From: Sphingomonadales bacterium
Lineage (GTDB): Bacteria > Pseudomonadota > Alphaproteobacteria > Sphingomonadales > Sphingomonadaceae
Assembly: GCA_027490095.1 (NCBI GenBank)
Contig: JAIXYT010000049.1
Location: 78,675-142,674, forward strand
Length of the DNA: 64,000 nucleotides
Direction: 5' to 3'
The notes beneath the pieces are model-generated. The model was not told the origin of the DNA, made no database searches, and saw nothing but the letters and a program-made list of their open reading frames with translations. The translations under genes and the position numbers were made by a program. Positions 45,251 through 57,006 of this stretch are shown here, in pieces; position 1 is the stretch's first letter; each line of letters starts with the position of its first letter.

Positions 45251-47293
45251 ATGCGAAACCTGCTGCTCCTCGCCGCCGGCCTGCTCCTGCTGGCGGGCGC
45301 CCGGGCCGCCGTCGCGGCACCCGAGACCGTCAGCTCGCCGTCCGGCACGCTCAGCTTTTCCATCGATGTCAACGGGGAAGGGCGCCCCGACTGGATGCTG
45401 ACCCGCAAGGGCGACATCGTCATCGGCAAGTCCCGGCTAGGGTTCATCCTGGCAGACGCACCCAAGCTCGAACGCAACCTCGAGATCGTCTCGGCCGAGC
45501 GCCGCAGCGCCGACACCCGCTGGGAACAGCCCTGGGGCGAACGCCGGTACGTGACCGACCGCCACAACGAGCTCACCGTCACCTTCCGCGAGAAGACCCC
45601 GCTCAAGCGCATCCTGCGCCTGCGCGTCCGTCTGTTCGACGACGGCCTCGGCTTCCGCATCGAATTCCCCGAGCAGCCCAACCTGAAAACGGCGCGCATC
45701 GTCGAGGAGCTGACCGAATTCGACATCGCCGAAGCCGGCAAGGCCTGGTGGATCCCCGGCGGCGAATGGAACCGCTACGAATATCTCTACAACCGGACGC
45801 CAATCTCCGAAGTCGGCCAGGCCCACACCCCCATCACCTTCCGCACGGATACAGGCCTCCACCTCGCCATCCACGAGGCATCGCTGGTCGATTACGCCGG
45901 CATGTGGCTCCGCAAGGTCGAAGGCCAACGCTTCAAGGCCCGCCTCTCGCCGTCCGGCACGGGCCCCAGCGTGGTCCGCGACCTGCCGTTCACAACACCC
46001 TGGCGCGTCCTGCTTGTCGCCGAAAACGCCCCCGCGCTCACCCACGCCGCCGACATCATCCTGAACCTCAACGAGCCCAGCCGCATCCCCGACATCAAGT
46101 CCTGGTTCACCCCCCACAAATATGTCGGCGTCTGGTGGGAAATGCACCTCGACACCGCCACATGGGCAACCGGCCCGAAGCTCGGCGCAACCACCGCCAA
46201 CACCCGCCGCTACATCGACTTCGCCGCGAAGCACGGCTTCAGGTCCGTGCTTGTCGAAGGCTGGAACCCGGGCTGGGACGGCGACTGGTTCGCAACCGGC
46301 CATGATTTCGATTTCACCAAGCCGACCCCGTACTTCGACCTCGAAGGCCTCTCGAAATACGCGATGTCGAAGGGCGTCCGCATCATGGGCCACCACGAAA
46401 CCGCCGGAAACATCAAGGTCTACGAACGCCAGCTCAGCCAGGCGCTCGACCTCTACCAGCGTCTCGGCGTCGACAGCGTGAAGACCGGCTATGTCGCCGA
46501 CGCCGGCGGCGTGCAGGCCCCCGACGGCAGCTTCCAGTGGCACGACGGCCAGGTGCAGAGCCGCCACCATCTGAAGGTCGTCGAAGAAGCCGCCAAACGC
46601 TGCATCGCCGTCAATCCGCACGAGCCCATCAAGGACACGGGCCTGCGCCGCACCTGGCCCAACTGGGTCGCACGCGAAGGCGCCCGCGGCATGGAATACA
46701 ATGCCTGGGGGGACCCGAAGAACCCGCCCCACCACGAGATCGACCTCGTTTTCACCCGGATGCTCGCCGGCCCCATGGACTACACCCCCGGCATCCTCAG
46801 CCTCACCGGCCGCGGCGGCACCCCCATCCCCAGCACCATGGCCCGCCAGCTCGCCCTCTATGTGCTGATCTACTCGCCCATCCAGATGGCGGCCGACCTC
46901 CCCGAGAATTACGCGAAGCATCCCTCTGCCTTCCAGTTCATCAAGGATGTGCCCGCCGACTGGTCGGATTCCCGCGCGCTCGCAGGCGAAGTCGGCGAGT
47001 TTGCCGTGATCGCCCGCAAGGACCGCAACAGCGAGGACTGGTATCTCGGCGCCGGCACCGACGACACCGCGCGCGAGATCTGGCTCAACCTCGACTTCCT
47101 CGAACCCGGCCGCCTCTACGCTGCCGAAATCTACCGCGATGCGGAAAACGGCCCCGGCCGCTTCACCACCGACTTCCGCAACGAAAGCCGGTCGAACATC
47201 CTCATCCAGCAGCTCAACGTCGCAAAGGGCGAACGTTTCCGCATCGCCATGGCGCCGGGCGGCGGCATGGCCGTCCGCTTCCGCGCGCTCTAG
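45251..47293 (+). CDS. GH97 alpha-glucosidase, SusB-like
   Basis: The 680-residue exported protein has the signal peptide MRNLLLLAAGLLLLAGARA and the GH97 layout of an N-terminal beta-super-sandwich and a TIM barrel. The three glutamates used by the inverting enzyme SusB (BtGH97a) are matched by Glu383 (GHHET), Glu458 (NPHEP) and Glu482 (MEYNAW), with the same 24-residue gap between the last two. KYVGVWWEMH is also typical. It would release glucose from the non-reducing ends of maltodextrins in the periplasm. It is the last glycosidase of the locus, 66 bases before zwf. Confidence 0.95.
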   Translation: MRNLLLLAAGLLLLAGARAAVAAPETVSSPSGTLSFSIDVNGEGRPDWMLTRKGDIVIGKSRLGFILADAPKLERNLEIVSAERRSADTRWEQPWGERRYVTDRHNELTVTFREKTPLKRILRLRVRLFDDGLGFRIEFPEQPNLKTARIVEELTEFDIAEAGKAWWIPGGEWNRYEYLYNRTPISEVGQAHTPITFRTDTGLHLAIHEASLVDYAGMWLRKVEGQRFKARLSPSGTGPSVVRDLPFTTPWRVLLVAENAPALTHAADIILNLNEPSRIPDIKSWFTPHKYVGVWWEMHLDTATWATGPKLGATTANTRRYIDFAAKHGFRSVLVEGWNPGWDGDWFATGHDFDFTKPTPYFDLEGLSKYAMSKGVRIMGHHETAGNIKVYERQLSQALDLYQRLGVDSVKTGYVADAGGVQAPDGSFQWHDGQVQSRHHLKVVEEAAKRCIAVNPHEPIKDTGLRRTWPNWVAREGARGMEYNAWGDPKNPPHHEIDLVFTRMLAGPMDYTPGILSLTGRGGTPIPSTMARQLALYVLIYSPIQMAADLPENYAKHPSAFQFIKDVPADWSDSRALAGEVGEFAVIARKDRNSEDWYLGAGTDDTAREIWLNLDFLEPGRLYAAEIYRDAENGPGRFTTDFRNESRSNILIQQLNVAKGERFRIAMAPGGGMAVRFRAL

Positions 47294-47359
47294 ACGAAAA
47301 GCGCAAATGCATACCTATTCAAGGCTGGCCTCGCCGCCTTCTGTTGCTAGGACTGCGCC
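47294..47359 (+). promoter_or_regulatory. Gap before zwf with a partial MalI-like half-site
   Basis: AAATGCATACCTATTC (about 47304-47319) shares the GCATAC half of the operator at 37260-37275 but lacks the second half. It might bind the same regulator weakly or be chance. Confidence 0.25.
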
Positions 47360-48820
47360 ATGACGGCCGTCCTCCTCTTCGGTGCAACCGGCGATCTCTC
47401 GCGGCGCATGCTGCTGCCCTCGCTCTACGGCCTCGCGGTCGACGGCCTGCTGCCTGCAACCGTTCGAATCGTCGGCACCGCCCGCTCCAGCCTCGACGAC
47501 GCAGCCTTCCGCGCCATGGCGGCAGAAGCGCTCGCCCCCCATGTGGCGGCAGGCCTCGGGGACCGGTCCCAAGCCGACGCCTTCCTCGGCCAGCTCAGCT
47601 ACGTCCCCCTCGATGCAACCGATATGTCGGGCTACCGCCGCCTCGCCGAGGCCGCCTGCGGCACCGGCGACTGCCCCGAAGACCAGTCGATCAGCATCTT
47701 CCTGTCCACCGCGCCGTCCCTCTTCAAGCCCACGATCCAGGGCCTCGCCGGTGCAGGCCTCGCAGGCCCCAATGTCCGCATCGGCCTCGAAAAGCCGCTG
47801 GGCTCCGATCTCGCCTCCTCGGCCGAGATCAACGACGCCGTCGCCGCCGCCTTCACCGAAAGCCAGATCTTCCGGATCGACCACTATCTCGGCAAGGAAA
47901 CCGTCCAGAACCTGTTGGCGCTCCGCTTCGCCAACGTTCTCTTCGAACCCCTCTGGCGCTCGGATGCCATCAGCCATGTCCAGATCACGGTCGCCGAAAC
48001 CGTCGGCCTCGAAGGCCGGGTCGATTTCTACGACGGCGCCGGAGCCCTGCGTGACATGGTGCAGAACCACATGCTCCAGCTCCTCGCCCTCGTCGCGATG
48101 GAGCCGCCCAGCCACTTCACCGCCACGGCCGTCCGCGACGAAAAGGTGAAGGTGCTGAACTCGTTGCGCCCCATCGACAGCCGCTCCGCCGCCACCCACA
48201 GCGTCACCGGCCAATATGCCGCGGGCGCCGTCGGCGGCCAGCCCGTCAAGGGCTATGCAGACGAACTCGGCCGCGCGTCCGGCACCGAGACCTTCGTTGC
48301 CTTGAAGGCCCATGTCGACAACTGGCGCTGGAAGGGCGTGCCCTTCTACCTGCGCACCGGCAAGCGCCTGGCCGCCCGCAAGTCCGAGATCCTCATCGCC
48401 TTTAACGACGTGCCGCATTCCATCTTCGGCGACAGCGTGAAAGGCCTGCAACCCAACCGCCTCCTCATCAGCCTGCAACCGCAAGAGAATATCCAGCTCC
48501 AGCTGATGTCCAAGGTCCCCGGCCTCTCGCGCGGCGGCATCTCGCTCCGCCCGGTCGAGCTCGACATCGCCGCCAAGGATGCCTTTGCCGACACCCGCCG
48601 CCGCATCGCCTACGAACAATTGCTCCTCAACCTGATCGAGGGCCGCCAGACCCTCTTCGTCCGCCGCGACGAGGTCGAGGCGCAATGGGCCTTCATCGAC
48701 GGCATCCGCAAGGGCTGGGCCGAAAACGGCCAGGAACCACGCCCCTACACAGCCGGCAGTTGGGGCCCGTCCGCCGCAATCGCGCTGATCGAGCGCGACA
48801 ACGCCAGCTGGAATGATTAA
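47360..48820 (+). CDS. zwf: Glucose-6-phosphate 1-dehydrogenase
   Basis: The 486-residue enzyme oxidises glucose-6-phosphate to 6-phosphogluconolactone. The coenzyme motif is LLFGATGDLSRRMLLPSL at the N-terminus, and the substrate-binding motif FRIDHYLGKETVQN holds the catalytic His-Tyr-Leu-Gly-Lys. EKPLG appears as LEKPLGSDL. Length is standard. It opens a five-gene Entner-Doudoroff operon that follows the maltose genes, with only 66 bases between GH97 and zwf. Readthrough from the glucan genes is therefore possible. Confidence 0.97.
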   Translation: MTAVLLFGATGDLSRRMLLPSLYGLAVDGLLPATVRIVGTARSSLDDAAFRAMAAEALAPHVAAGLGDRSQADAFLGQLSYVPLDATDMSGYRRLAEAACGTGDCPEDQSISIFLSTAPSLFKPTIQGLAGAGLAGPNVRIGLEKPLGSDLASSAEINDAVAAAFTESQIFRIDHYLGKETVQNLLALRFANVLFEPLWRSDAISHVQITVAETVGLEGRVDFYDGAGALRDMVQNHMLQLLALVAMEPPSHFTATAVRDEKVKVLNSLRPIDSRSAATHSVTGQYAAGAVGGQPVKGYADELGRASGTETFVALKAHVDNWRWKGVPFYLRTGKRLAARKSEILIAFNDVPHSIFGDSVKGLQPNRLLISLQPQENIQLQLMSKVPGLSRGGISLRPVELDIAAKDAFADTRRRIAYEQLLLNLIEGRQTLFVRRDEVEAQWAFIDGIRKGWAENGQEPRPYTAGSWGPSAAIALIERDNASWND

Positions 48821-48845
48821 GCGCCCCGCTTCGAAGGAGAGACAC

Positions 48846-49541
48846 ATGATCGAAGCGGAATGGTGGGACTATGACTCGGCCGAAGAGCTCACCGAAGCGG
48901 TGGCCGGCGACGCCCAGTTCGTGATCGAAAGCGCGCTCGACGCGCGCGGCGACGCCGTCGTCGCATTCCCCGGCGGCAGCACTCCGCTCGCCGCCCTGGA
49001 CCTGCTGAAAAAGGCGAAACTCCGCTGGAAGGACGTCACGATTCTTCCCACCGACGACCGCCTCGTCCCTGTCCAGGACAAGCTTTCCAACGTCCGGATG
49101 CTCGCCGAACGCTTCCTGCCCCTCGGCGCCCGTGTCCTGCCGCTCACCGGCGGCGACCTCCCCGTGGCAGAGGCCGGCAAGGCCGCAGACGCACGCCTCC
49201 AGGCCGTGCACTGGCCGCTCGATTTCGTCTGGCTCGGCATGGGCGCAGACGGCCACACCGCCTCCATCTTCCCCGGCCCCGATCTCGAGGCCGCGCTCAC
49301 CGCCCCGCACCGCGCCATCGGCGTCACGCCCGATCCGCTGCCCCCCGAAGCGCCCGTCGCCCGCGTCACCCTCACCAAGTCCGCAATCCTCTCGGCCCGC
49401 GCGGTCCTCATCCACATCACCGGCGCCGAGAAGCGCAAGGTGCTGGAAAAGGCCCTGAAAGACGGCGCCGGCTCCAAATACCCGATCGGCCGCCTGCTCG
49501 CCGACACATCCCAGGCGATCGACATCCACTGGTGCCCCTGA
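48846..49541 (+). CDS. pgl: 6-phosphogluconolactonase
   Basis: The 231-residue enzyme hydrolyses 6-phosphogluconolactone to 6-phosphogluconate. Family motifs are [35 protein letters not shown], and [17 protein letters not shown] with the conserved His. AAGGAGAG lies 6 bases before the ATG; an upstream in-frame ATG extends without family similarity. It sits 25 bases after zwf and 11 before edd. Confidence 0.96.
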   Translation: MIEAEWWDYDSAEELTEAVAGDAQFVIESALDARGDAVVAFPGGSTPLAALDLLKKAKLRWKDVTILPTDDRLVPVQDKLSNVRMLAERFLPLGARVLPLTGGDLPVAEAGKAADARLQAVHWPLDFVWLGMGADGHTASIFPGPDLEAALTAPHRAIGVTPDPLPPEAPVARVTLTKSAILSARAVLIHITGAEKRKVLEKALKDGAGSKYPIGRLLADTSQAIDIHWCP

Positions 49542-49552
49542 GGACTGACCCC

Positions 49553-51387
<1,835 letters not shown>

Positions 51388-51388
<1 letters not shown>

Positions 51389-52365
51389 TGGAACTCGTTA
51401 CGGCCGATATTGGCGGCACACACTGCCGCTTCGCGATCGCGACAAATCAAAGTGATGGTCACATCACCTTGTCCCACGAGGCCAAGCTCAAGGTCGCCGA
51501 ACACGCCAGCCTGCAGACCGCCTTCGAGGCCTTTCGCGAGGGGCTCGACCGCCCCGTCCCGCGCAACGCCGCGCTCGCCGTCGCAGCGCCCGTCGAAGGC
51601 GAGCTCCTGAAACTCACCAACAACCCCTGGGTCATCCGACCCGCCCATGTCGCTGAGCGGCTCGGGCTCGAGTCCGCCCTGCTGCTCAACGACTTCGCAG
51701 CCGTCGCCCACGCCGTCGCCGCAAGCACGCCCGCCGATTTCGCCCATGTCGCCGGCCCCGACATGCCGCTCCCCGAAACCGGCGTCGTCAGCGTCATCGG
51801 CCCGGGCACCGGCCTCGGGGTCGCGATCCTGCTCAAGGGCCCGCGCCCCCGCGTCGTCGCGACCGAGGGCGGCCATATCGATTTCGCCCCGCTCGACAGC
51901 CTGGAGGACATGCTCCTCGCCCAGTATCGCGCCCGCTTCCGCCGCGTCTCGGTCGAACGGATCGTGGCGGGCCCGGGCCTTGCCAATATCCACGCAGCAC
52001 TCGCCGCGATCGAGGGCAGGGCGGTCCCCATGCGCGACGACAAGGCGCTGTGGGAAGCAGCGCTGGTTGAAAAGGATCCGCTGGCCGAAGCCGCCTTCGA
52101 TCGCTGGTGCCTGTCGCTCGGCAGCGTCGCGGGCGACCTTGCACTCGCACAGGGCGCCGAGGCCGTGGTGCTTGCCGGCGGCATGCTGCCCCGCGTGCAG
52201 CATCTGCTTCCCGCGTCGGGCTTCCACGCCCGTTTCACGGCCAAGGGCCGCTACGAGGCGCGGATGGCCAATATCCCGATCCTCCGCATAACCCACCCCG
52301 AGCCTGGCCTGCTGGGCGCGGCGGCCGCCTGGTTCGCCCAGAGATCCGAGAGGGAAGAGGCATGA
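51388..52365 (+). CDS. glk: Glucokinase
   Basis: The 325-residue proteobacterial-type glucokinase phosphorylates the glucose released by the glucosidases. It has the phosphate loop [14 protein letters not shown], the glucose-binding [12 protein letters not shown] with the catalytic Asp, [13 protein letters not shown], and EGGHIDFAP. The start overlaps the edd stop by one base and the stop overlaps the eda start by four, so edd-glk-eda is tightly coupled. Its presence in the operon explains how free cytoplasmic glucose enters the pathway. Confidence 0.95.
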
Positions 52366-52976
52366 ACGCAATCGAACCGATCATGCGGATGGGTCCGGTC
52401 ATCCCTGTGCTCGTCGTCGATGATGTGCAGAGCGGCCTTCAGATCGCCGAGGCGCTCGTCGCAGGCGGCTTGCGCGTTCTCGAGGTGACGCTGCGCACGG
52501 CAGCCGCGCTCGACGTGATCCGCGCGATGAAGCAGGTGCCCGGCGCCATCGTCGGGGCAGGGACGGTGCTCAACGTCCGCGACCTCGACGCGGCCATCGC
52601 AGCCGGCGCCGAATTCATCGTCTCGCCCGGCCTCACCGAGAAGCTCACCCATGCCGCGCTCGACCGCGAAATCCCCTTCCTTCCCGGCGTCGCCAACGCC
52701 GGCGACATCATGCGCGGCCTCGATCTCGGCCTCACGCGCTTTAAATTCTTCCCGGCCGAAGCAGCGGGCGGCTTGAAGGCGCTGAAGGCGCTCGCAGCCC
52801 CGTTCGGCCACGTCCGCTTCTGCCCCACCGGCGGCATAACGCTCGCCTCCGCCCCCGAATGGCTCGCCGAAGATGCGGTCCTGTGCGTCGGCGGCAGCTG
52901 GCTGGTCGGGAAGGGCCCGATCGACCCCATGGCGATCGAATCCGCCGCCAGGGCCGCCGCCGCGCTCGCGCGCTGA
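52362..52976 (+). CDS. eda: KDPG aldolase
   Basis: The 204-residue class I aldolase splits 2-keto-3-deoxy-6-phosphogluconate into pyruvate and glyceraldehyde-3-phosphate. The Schiff-base lysine is Lys128 in RFKFFPAE and the catalytic Glu is Glu41 in [16 protein letters not shown] and CPTGGIT are further conserved points. The ATG overlaps the glk stop (ATGA). A hairpin, GGGCGA-TTT-TCGCCC (53006-53020), follows the stop by about 30 bases without a T-run and may mark the operon end. Confidence 0.96.
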   Translation: MNAIEPIMRMGPVIPVLVVDDVQSGLQIAEALVAGGLRVLEVTLRTAAALDVIRAMKQVPGAIVGAGTVLNVRDLDAAIAAGAEFIVSPGLTEKLTHAALDREIPFLPGVANAGDIMRGLDLGLTRFKFFPAEAAGGLKALKALAAPFGHVRFCPTGGITLASAPEWLAEDAVLCVGGSWLVGKGPIDPMAIESAARAAAALAR

Positions 52977-53276
52977 TTTTCCCGAGTTTCGCCGATTTTT
53001 TCGCAGGGCGATTTTCGCCCGCGCCCGTTCGCGTGTCACGTTAACACAGTGTGTGAACTGCACTTAAAGTAAAACATTAAGTAATTAATAATGGATGACA
53101 ACCTGCAGTAAATAAACCAGAAAACCGATATGGTATCTTTCGTTTCCGGCATGAAATGTGCGTTCGGGCTCGGCGGAACGGCCGGTTTCAGCCCTGAAAC
53201 ATTCGTGAGAAAACGCTCCTATCGCGCTGAAGAAAAATGATATCTTTTGCTGAGCGCTTGCCAATCAGGTGGCGAA
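52977..53276. other. AT-rich intergenic region between eda and tRNA-Cys
   Basis: The 300 bases hold no convincing gene. The first part contains the eda hairpin. From 53040 to 53150 the DNA is strikingly AT-rich for this genome, with several TTAA sites (53041, 53064, 53077, 53085) and the dyad ACACA-G-TGTGT near 53044-53054. It ends with the downstream flank of tRNA-Cys. It may hold regulatory sites or a small RNA; nothing specific is proven. Confidence 0.5.
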
Positions 53277-53350
53277 TGGAGGCCCGAGCCGGAATCGAAC
53301 CGGCGTGCAAGGATTTGCAGTCCTCTGCGTAACCACTCCGCCATCGGGCC
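53277..53350 (-). tRNA. tRNA-Cys (anticodon GCA)
   Basis: Read on the minus strand, the gene begins GGCCCGA and ends TCGGGCC-T-CCA, giving a 7-bp acceptor stem with CCA encoded. The anticodon arm is AGGACTGCAAATCCT with the GCA anticodon, and the T arm is GCCGGTTCGATTCCGGC. Discriminator U is typical of tRNA-Cys. Confidence 0.97.
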
Positions 53351-53483
53351 CCGAAAAATCTGCCGGGAAAGGGCGTGGGAAGGCGCATCTAGCAGCGCAT
53401 TGCCGCGCTGGAAAGCCCCGAAACCGGGCGCAAACAGCGCCCGATTGCACGCGACATGTGATGTATGTGATGCAGAAACCGGC

Positions 53484-53795
53484 TCAGGGGTTGGCCTTCA
53501 GATGCGCCCCGATCTCGTCGAAAAACCGCTCCAGCTGGTGCAGCACGTTCAGCTTGAACGCATAGTTCACGTCCGCCGAATTGCTCTCGATGATCGTCGA
53601 TTCGTCCACCTTCTCCGCATAGGCGTCCGCCAGGCTCTGCACATAGGTCGGCGTCAGTTCGATATGCCCGCGTTCCGCCAGCAGCCGCAGCTGCACCACC
53701 ATCATCTGCCGCACCAGCATCTCCAGCGTGGTGATCCGCGCCACCACGACCACCGGATCCAGCTCGATCTGCTCGTCGGGTTTGTCCTCGGCCAT
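53484..53795 (-). CDS. Conserved-type hypothetical protein, helical
   Basis: The 103-residue product is predicted to be mostly alpha-helical: VVVVARITTLEMLVRQMMVV, QLRLLAERGHIELTPTYVQS, then a helix ending in FKLNVLHQLERFFDEIGAHL. There is no signal peptide, so it is cytoplasmic. I do not recognise the domain. AGGAAGGAGAG lies just before the ATG. It is divergent from the dipeptide epimerase gene, sharing a 65-base gap, and downstream lies tRNA-Cys on the same strand. Confidence 0.75.
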   Translation of the reverse strand: MAEDKPDEQIELDPVVVVARITTLEMLVRQMMVVQLRLLAERGHIELTPTYVQSLADAYAEKVDESTIIESNSADVNYAFKLNVLHQLERFFDEIGAHLKANP

Positions 53796-53860
53796 GCGCG
53801 TCTCTCCTTCCTGGCCTGCAAAGCCTAGCCGCCGGCCATCGGCAGCGCTAGGCGGGCGTC

Positions 53861-54841
53861 ATGCGGAAACTCGTCGTGCGCACCGAGCGCTGGGAAACGG
53901 CCAAACCCTTCGTCATCGCCCGTGGCGTCAAGAACCATGTCGATGTTCTTGTTGCGGAAATCACCGATGGCGCCAATCATGGACGGGGGGAGGGCACCCC
54001 GATCTACTACAGGGGCGACAGCATCGAACTGGCCCATTCGCTCGCCGAATCCGTGGCTGATTCGGTCGCGTCCGGCATCTCGCGCGCCGGTCTCCTGGAC
54101 CTCATGCCGCCCGGCGCCGCCCGCAACGCCATCGATTCGGCGCTCTGGGATCTCGAGGCGAAGCAGGCCGGCAAACGCGTGTGGGATCTCGCCGGCCTGC
54201 CGGCCCCGCGCCCGATGCTCACCGCCTACACCATCAGCCTGGGTGACCCCGCGACCATGGCGGAAGCCGCGCGCGCCGCCTCGGGGCGCGAGCTTCTGAA
54301 GCTGAAGCTGGGGGGCGAGGGCGATGCTGAGCGCGTTGCAGCCGTGCGCGCCGCCGCACCCAACGCCCGCCTCATCGCCGACGCCAATGAAGCTTGGAAA
54401 AACATCGACATAGAGGCGATGTGCCACCAGCTCCACGCCTTCGATGTCGAGCTCGTCGAGCAGCCGCTCCCGGCCGGCGACGATGCCGATCTCGCCCATG
54501 TCCGCTCCCCCGTCCCGCTCTGCGCCGACGAGTCCCTGCAGAGCCGCGCCGAGCTCGGCGACGTCGTCGGTCGGTACCGCTTCATCAATGTGAAGCTCGA
54601 CAAGTGCGGCGGCCTGACCGAGGCGCTCGCCCTCGTCCACGCAGCCCGCCAGCGGGGCCTCGGCGTCATGACGGGCTGCATGCTCTCCACCTCGCTCGGC
54701 ATCGCGCCCGCCTTCGTCGCTGCCATGCAGGCCCAGTTCGCCGATCTCGACGGCCCGCTCCTCCTCGGCGGCGACCGGCCCGCAGGGCTTCGCTTCCACG
54801 GCAGCGACGTCGACCCGCCGGCAGTTGAATTGTGGGGCTGA
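53861..54841 (+). CDS. L-Ala-D/L-Glu (dipeptide) epimerase, enolase superfamily
   Basis: The 326-residue protein has the muconate-lactonising-enzyme-type fold. The acid/base lysines are Lys147/Lys149 (LLKLKLGG) and Lys248 (VKLDKCGG). The metal ligands are Asp174 (ADANEAW), Glu200 (VEQPL) and Asp223 (CADES). This set matches L-Ala-D/L-Glu epimerases, which recycle murein peptides by converting L-Ala-D-Glu to L-Ala-L-Glu. Other dipeptide specificities exist in the family. The stop lies 49 bases before eno, itself a member of the same superfamily. Confidence 0.88.
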   Translation: MRKLVVRTERWETAKPFVIARGVKNHVDVLVAEITDGANHGRGEGTPIYYRGDSIELAHSLAESVADSVASGISRAGLLDLMPPGAARNAIDSALWDLEAKQAGKRVWDLAGLPAPRPMLTAYTISLGDPATMAEAARAASGRELLKLKLGGEGDAERVAAVRAAAPNARLIADANEAWKNIDIEAMCHQLHAFDVELVEQPLPAGDDADLAHVRSPVPLCADESLQSRAELGDVVGRYRFINVKLDKCGGLTEALALVHAARQRGLGVMTGCMLSTSLGIAPAFVAAMQAQFADLDGPLLLGGDRPAGLRFHGSDVDPPAVELWG

Positions 54842-54851
54842 GCCCCTGTAA

Positions 54852-56168
<1,317 letters not shown>

Positions 56169-56243
56169 ATCGGCCTTCGAAAGCCATCCGACGGCCCTGC
56201 GGGCCCGGGCAGTCCCGGCCTCTGGCCCTTGCTGACGAGAAAT

Positions 56244-56271
56244 GGGCCCGGCTGTGCTGGCAGCCGGGCCC
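56244..56271. terminator. Hairpin between convergent eno and PEP-CTERM-like gene
   Basis: GGGCCCGGCTG and CAGCCGGGCCC form a perfect 11-bp stem with a TGCTGG loop. On the minus strand it is followed by ATTTCT. It probably ends transcription from the minus-strand gene and may act on eno too. Confidence 0.6.
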
Positions 56272-56309
56272 TGAGGGTTGTCATGTTGTCGTAGGGTTGG
56301 AAGTTGCGA

Positions 56310-56588
56310 TCAGGCAGCGACCTTTCGCCTGCTCGCTGCAACGCCGGCCAGGCAGACGCCTGTGATCAGCATTGCGATTGTGCCGGTTTCCGGCTTTGGC
56401 GGCATTCGGCTGCCGCTCTGTTGTGATGTGAAAGCGACTTTCTGAGGTGTCGTCTTAACGATGACGATCTCTGTTTGAACTGAAACACCTGCCTTCGAAT
56501 CTTGCGTCCGAATTTGAGCGAGTGCAGCATTTCCTCCGCTTGCGAGGAGGATCAGGGCGGCGCCGGCCTTTGCAACTTGGCTGAACAT
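56310..56588 (-). CDS. Small PEP-CTERM-like exported protein
   Basis: The 92-residue product has a signal peptide ending AALAQ and a short mature region (QDSKAGVSVQTEIVIVKTTP). The tail KPETGTIAMLITGVCLAGVA followed by ASRRK resembles a PEP-CTERM sorting signal, with Lys-Pro-Glu instead of Pro-Glu-Pro and no tryptophan. The protein would be almost only signals plus about 35 residues, so it may be a small surface or matrix component. AGGAG lies 8 bases before the ATG. A sigma-54 promoter stands about 140 bases upstream of the start on the same strand. Confidence 0.75.
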   Translation of the reverse strand: MFSQVAKAGAALILLASGGNAALAQIRTQDSKAGVSVQTEIVIVKTTPQKVAFTSQQSGSRMPPKPETGTIAMLITGVCLAGVAASRRKVAA

Positions 56589-56729
56589 GGCGAACTCCTG
56601 TTTTTGAGCGACCCGATTTGTTGTTTCCGCCCGTTAACCGAGGGATACCGGGTAACCATGTGATCGCAAAGAGCCGAAATCGCGCGTTTACATTTCTTCA
56701 CACTCAATGCGAACAATGTGATGCAAATT

Positions 56730-56746
56730 TACAACAGCCGTGCCAA
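56730..56746 (-). promoter_or_regulatory. Sigma-54 (RpoN) promoter of the PEP-CTERM-like gene
   Basis: Read on the minus strand, TTGGCACGGCTGTTGTA matches the consensus YTGGCACGRNNNTTGCW at all fixed positions except one (T for C in TTGC). The -24 GG and -12 element have the required spacing. The start site would be near 56718, leaving a 5' leader of about 130 bases. Confidence 0.75.
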
Positions 56747-56808
56747 CAGCTTTGGCACTTAATGTAGTATGTGAAGACGCGTTGAATAAGGTATCGGAAG
56801 TAGCGGAA

Positions 56809-56826
56809 ACCACAGGATATTGTGGT
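56809..56826. promoter_or_regulatory. Inverted repeat upstream of the sigma-54 promoter
   Basis: ACCACA-GGATAT-TGTGGT is a perfect 6-bp dyad with a 6-base spacer, 63 bases upstream of the -24 element. This is the range where enhancer-binding activators of sigma-54 bind. Confidence 0.45.
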
Positions 56827-57006
56827 CAAACTGGCCCTTCGGCCAAGGTTGTGCGGGGCTGGCCGACGTCGCGCCATGTGGTGCGCGCAAGGCGGGTTTC
56901 GGCCGTGCCGATGCCCGAATCGGCTCCTTTCAGGGTGGCCGAATCGTTGCGCTGGTCCTCGATGTCAGCCCCTTGACTGGCAGGCCCCCGCGTGATTCTG
57001 TGAATC

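Larger units (their letters stand above)
56589..57006. other. Long intergenic region with regulatory elements, no gene seen
   Basis: These 418 bases separate the minus-strand PEP-CTERM-like gene from ftsB. They hold the sigma-54 promoter (56730-56746), an inverted repeat at 56809-56826 and AT-rich DNA at 56680-56830. A frame from 56740 encodes no recognisable protein and lacks a ribosome binding site. The ftsB promoter is presumably in 56900-57000, but no clear -35/-10 pair was fixed. Confidence 0.6.

Noticed and set aside
53006..53020. Rho-independent terminator after eda
   Set aside because: The hairpin is perfect but has a 3-base loop and no following T-run, so it is only mentioned with eda.
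52977..53276. Replication origin in the AT-rich gap
   Set aside because: No good DnaA boxes (TTATCCACA-like) were found and no typical origin genes flank it, so only the skew change is reported.
56751..56768. Possible plus-strand sigma-54 promoter (TTGGCAC at 56752)
   Set aside because: The -24 part fits but the -12 element at the required spacing does not. The minus-strand match is far better.
56740..56976. 78-codon plus-strand frame before ftsB
   Set aside because: No ribosome binding site and no recognisable sequence. It starts inside the sigma-54 promoter dyad.
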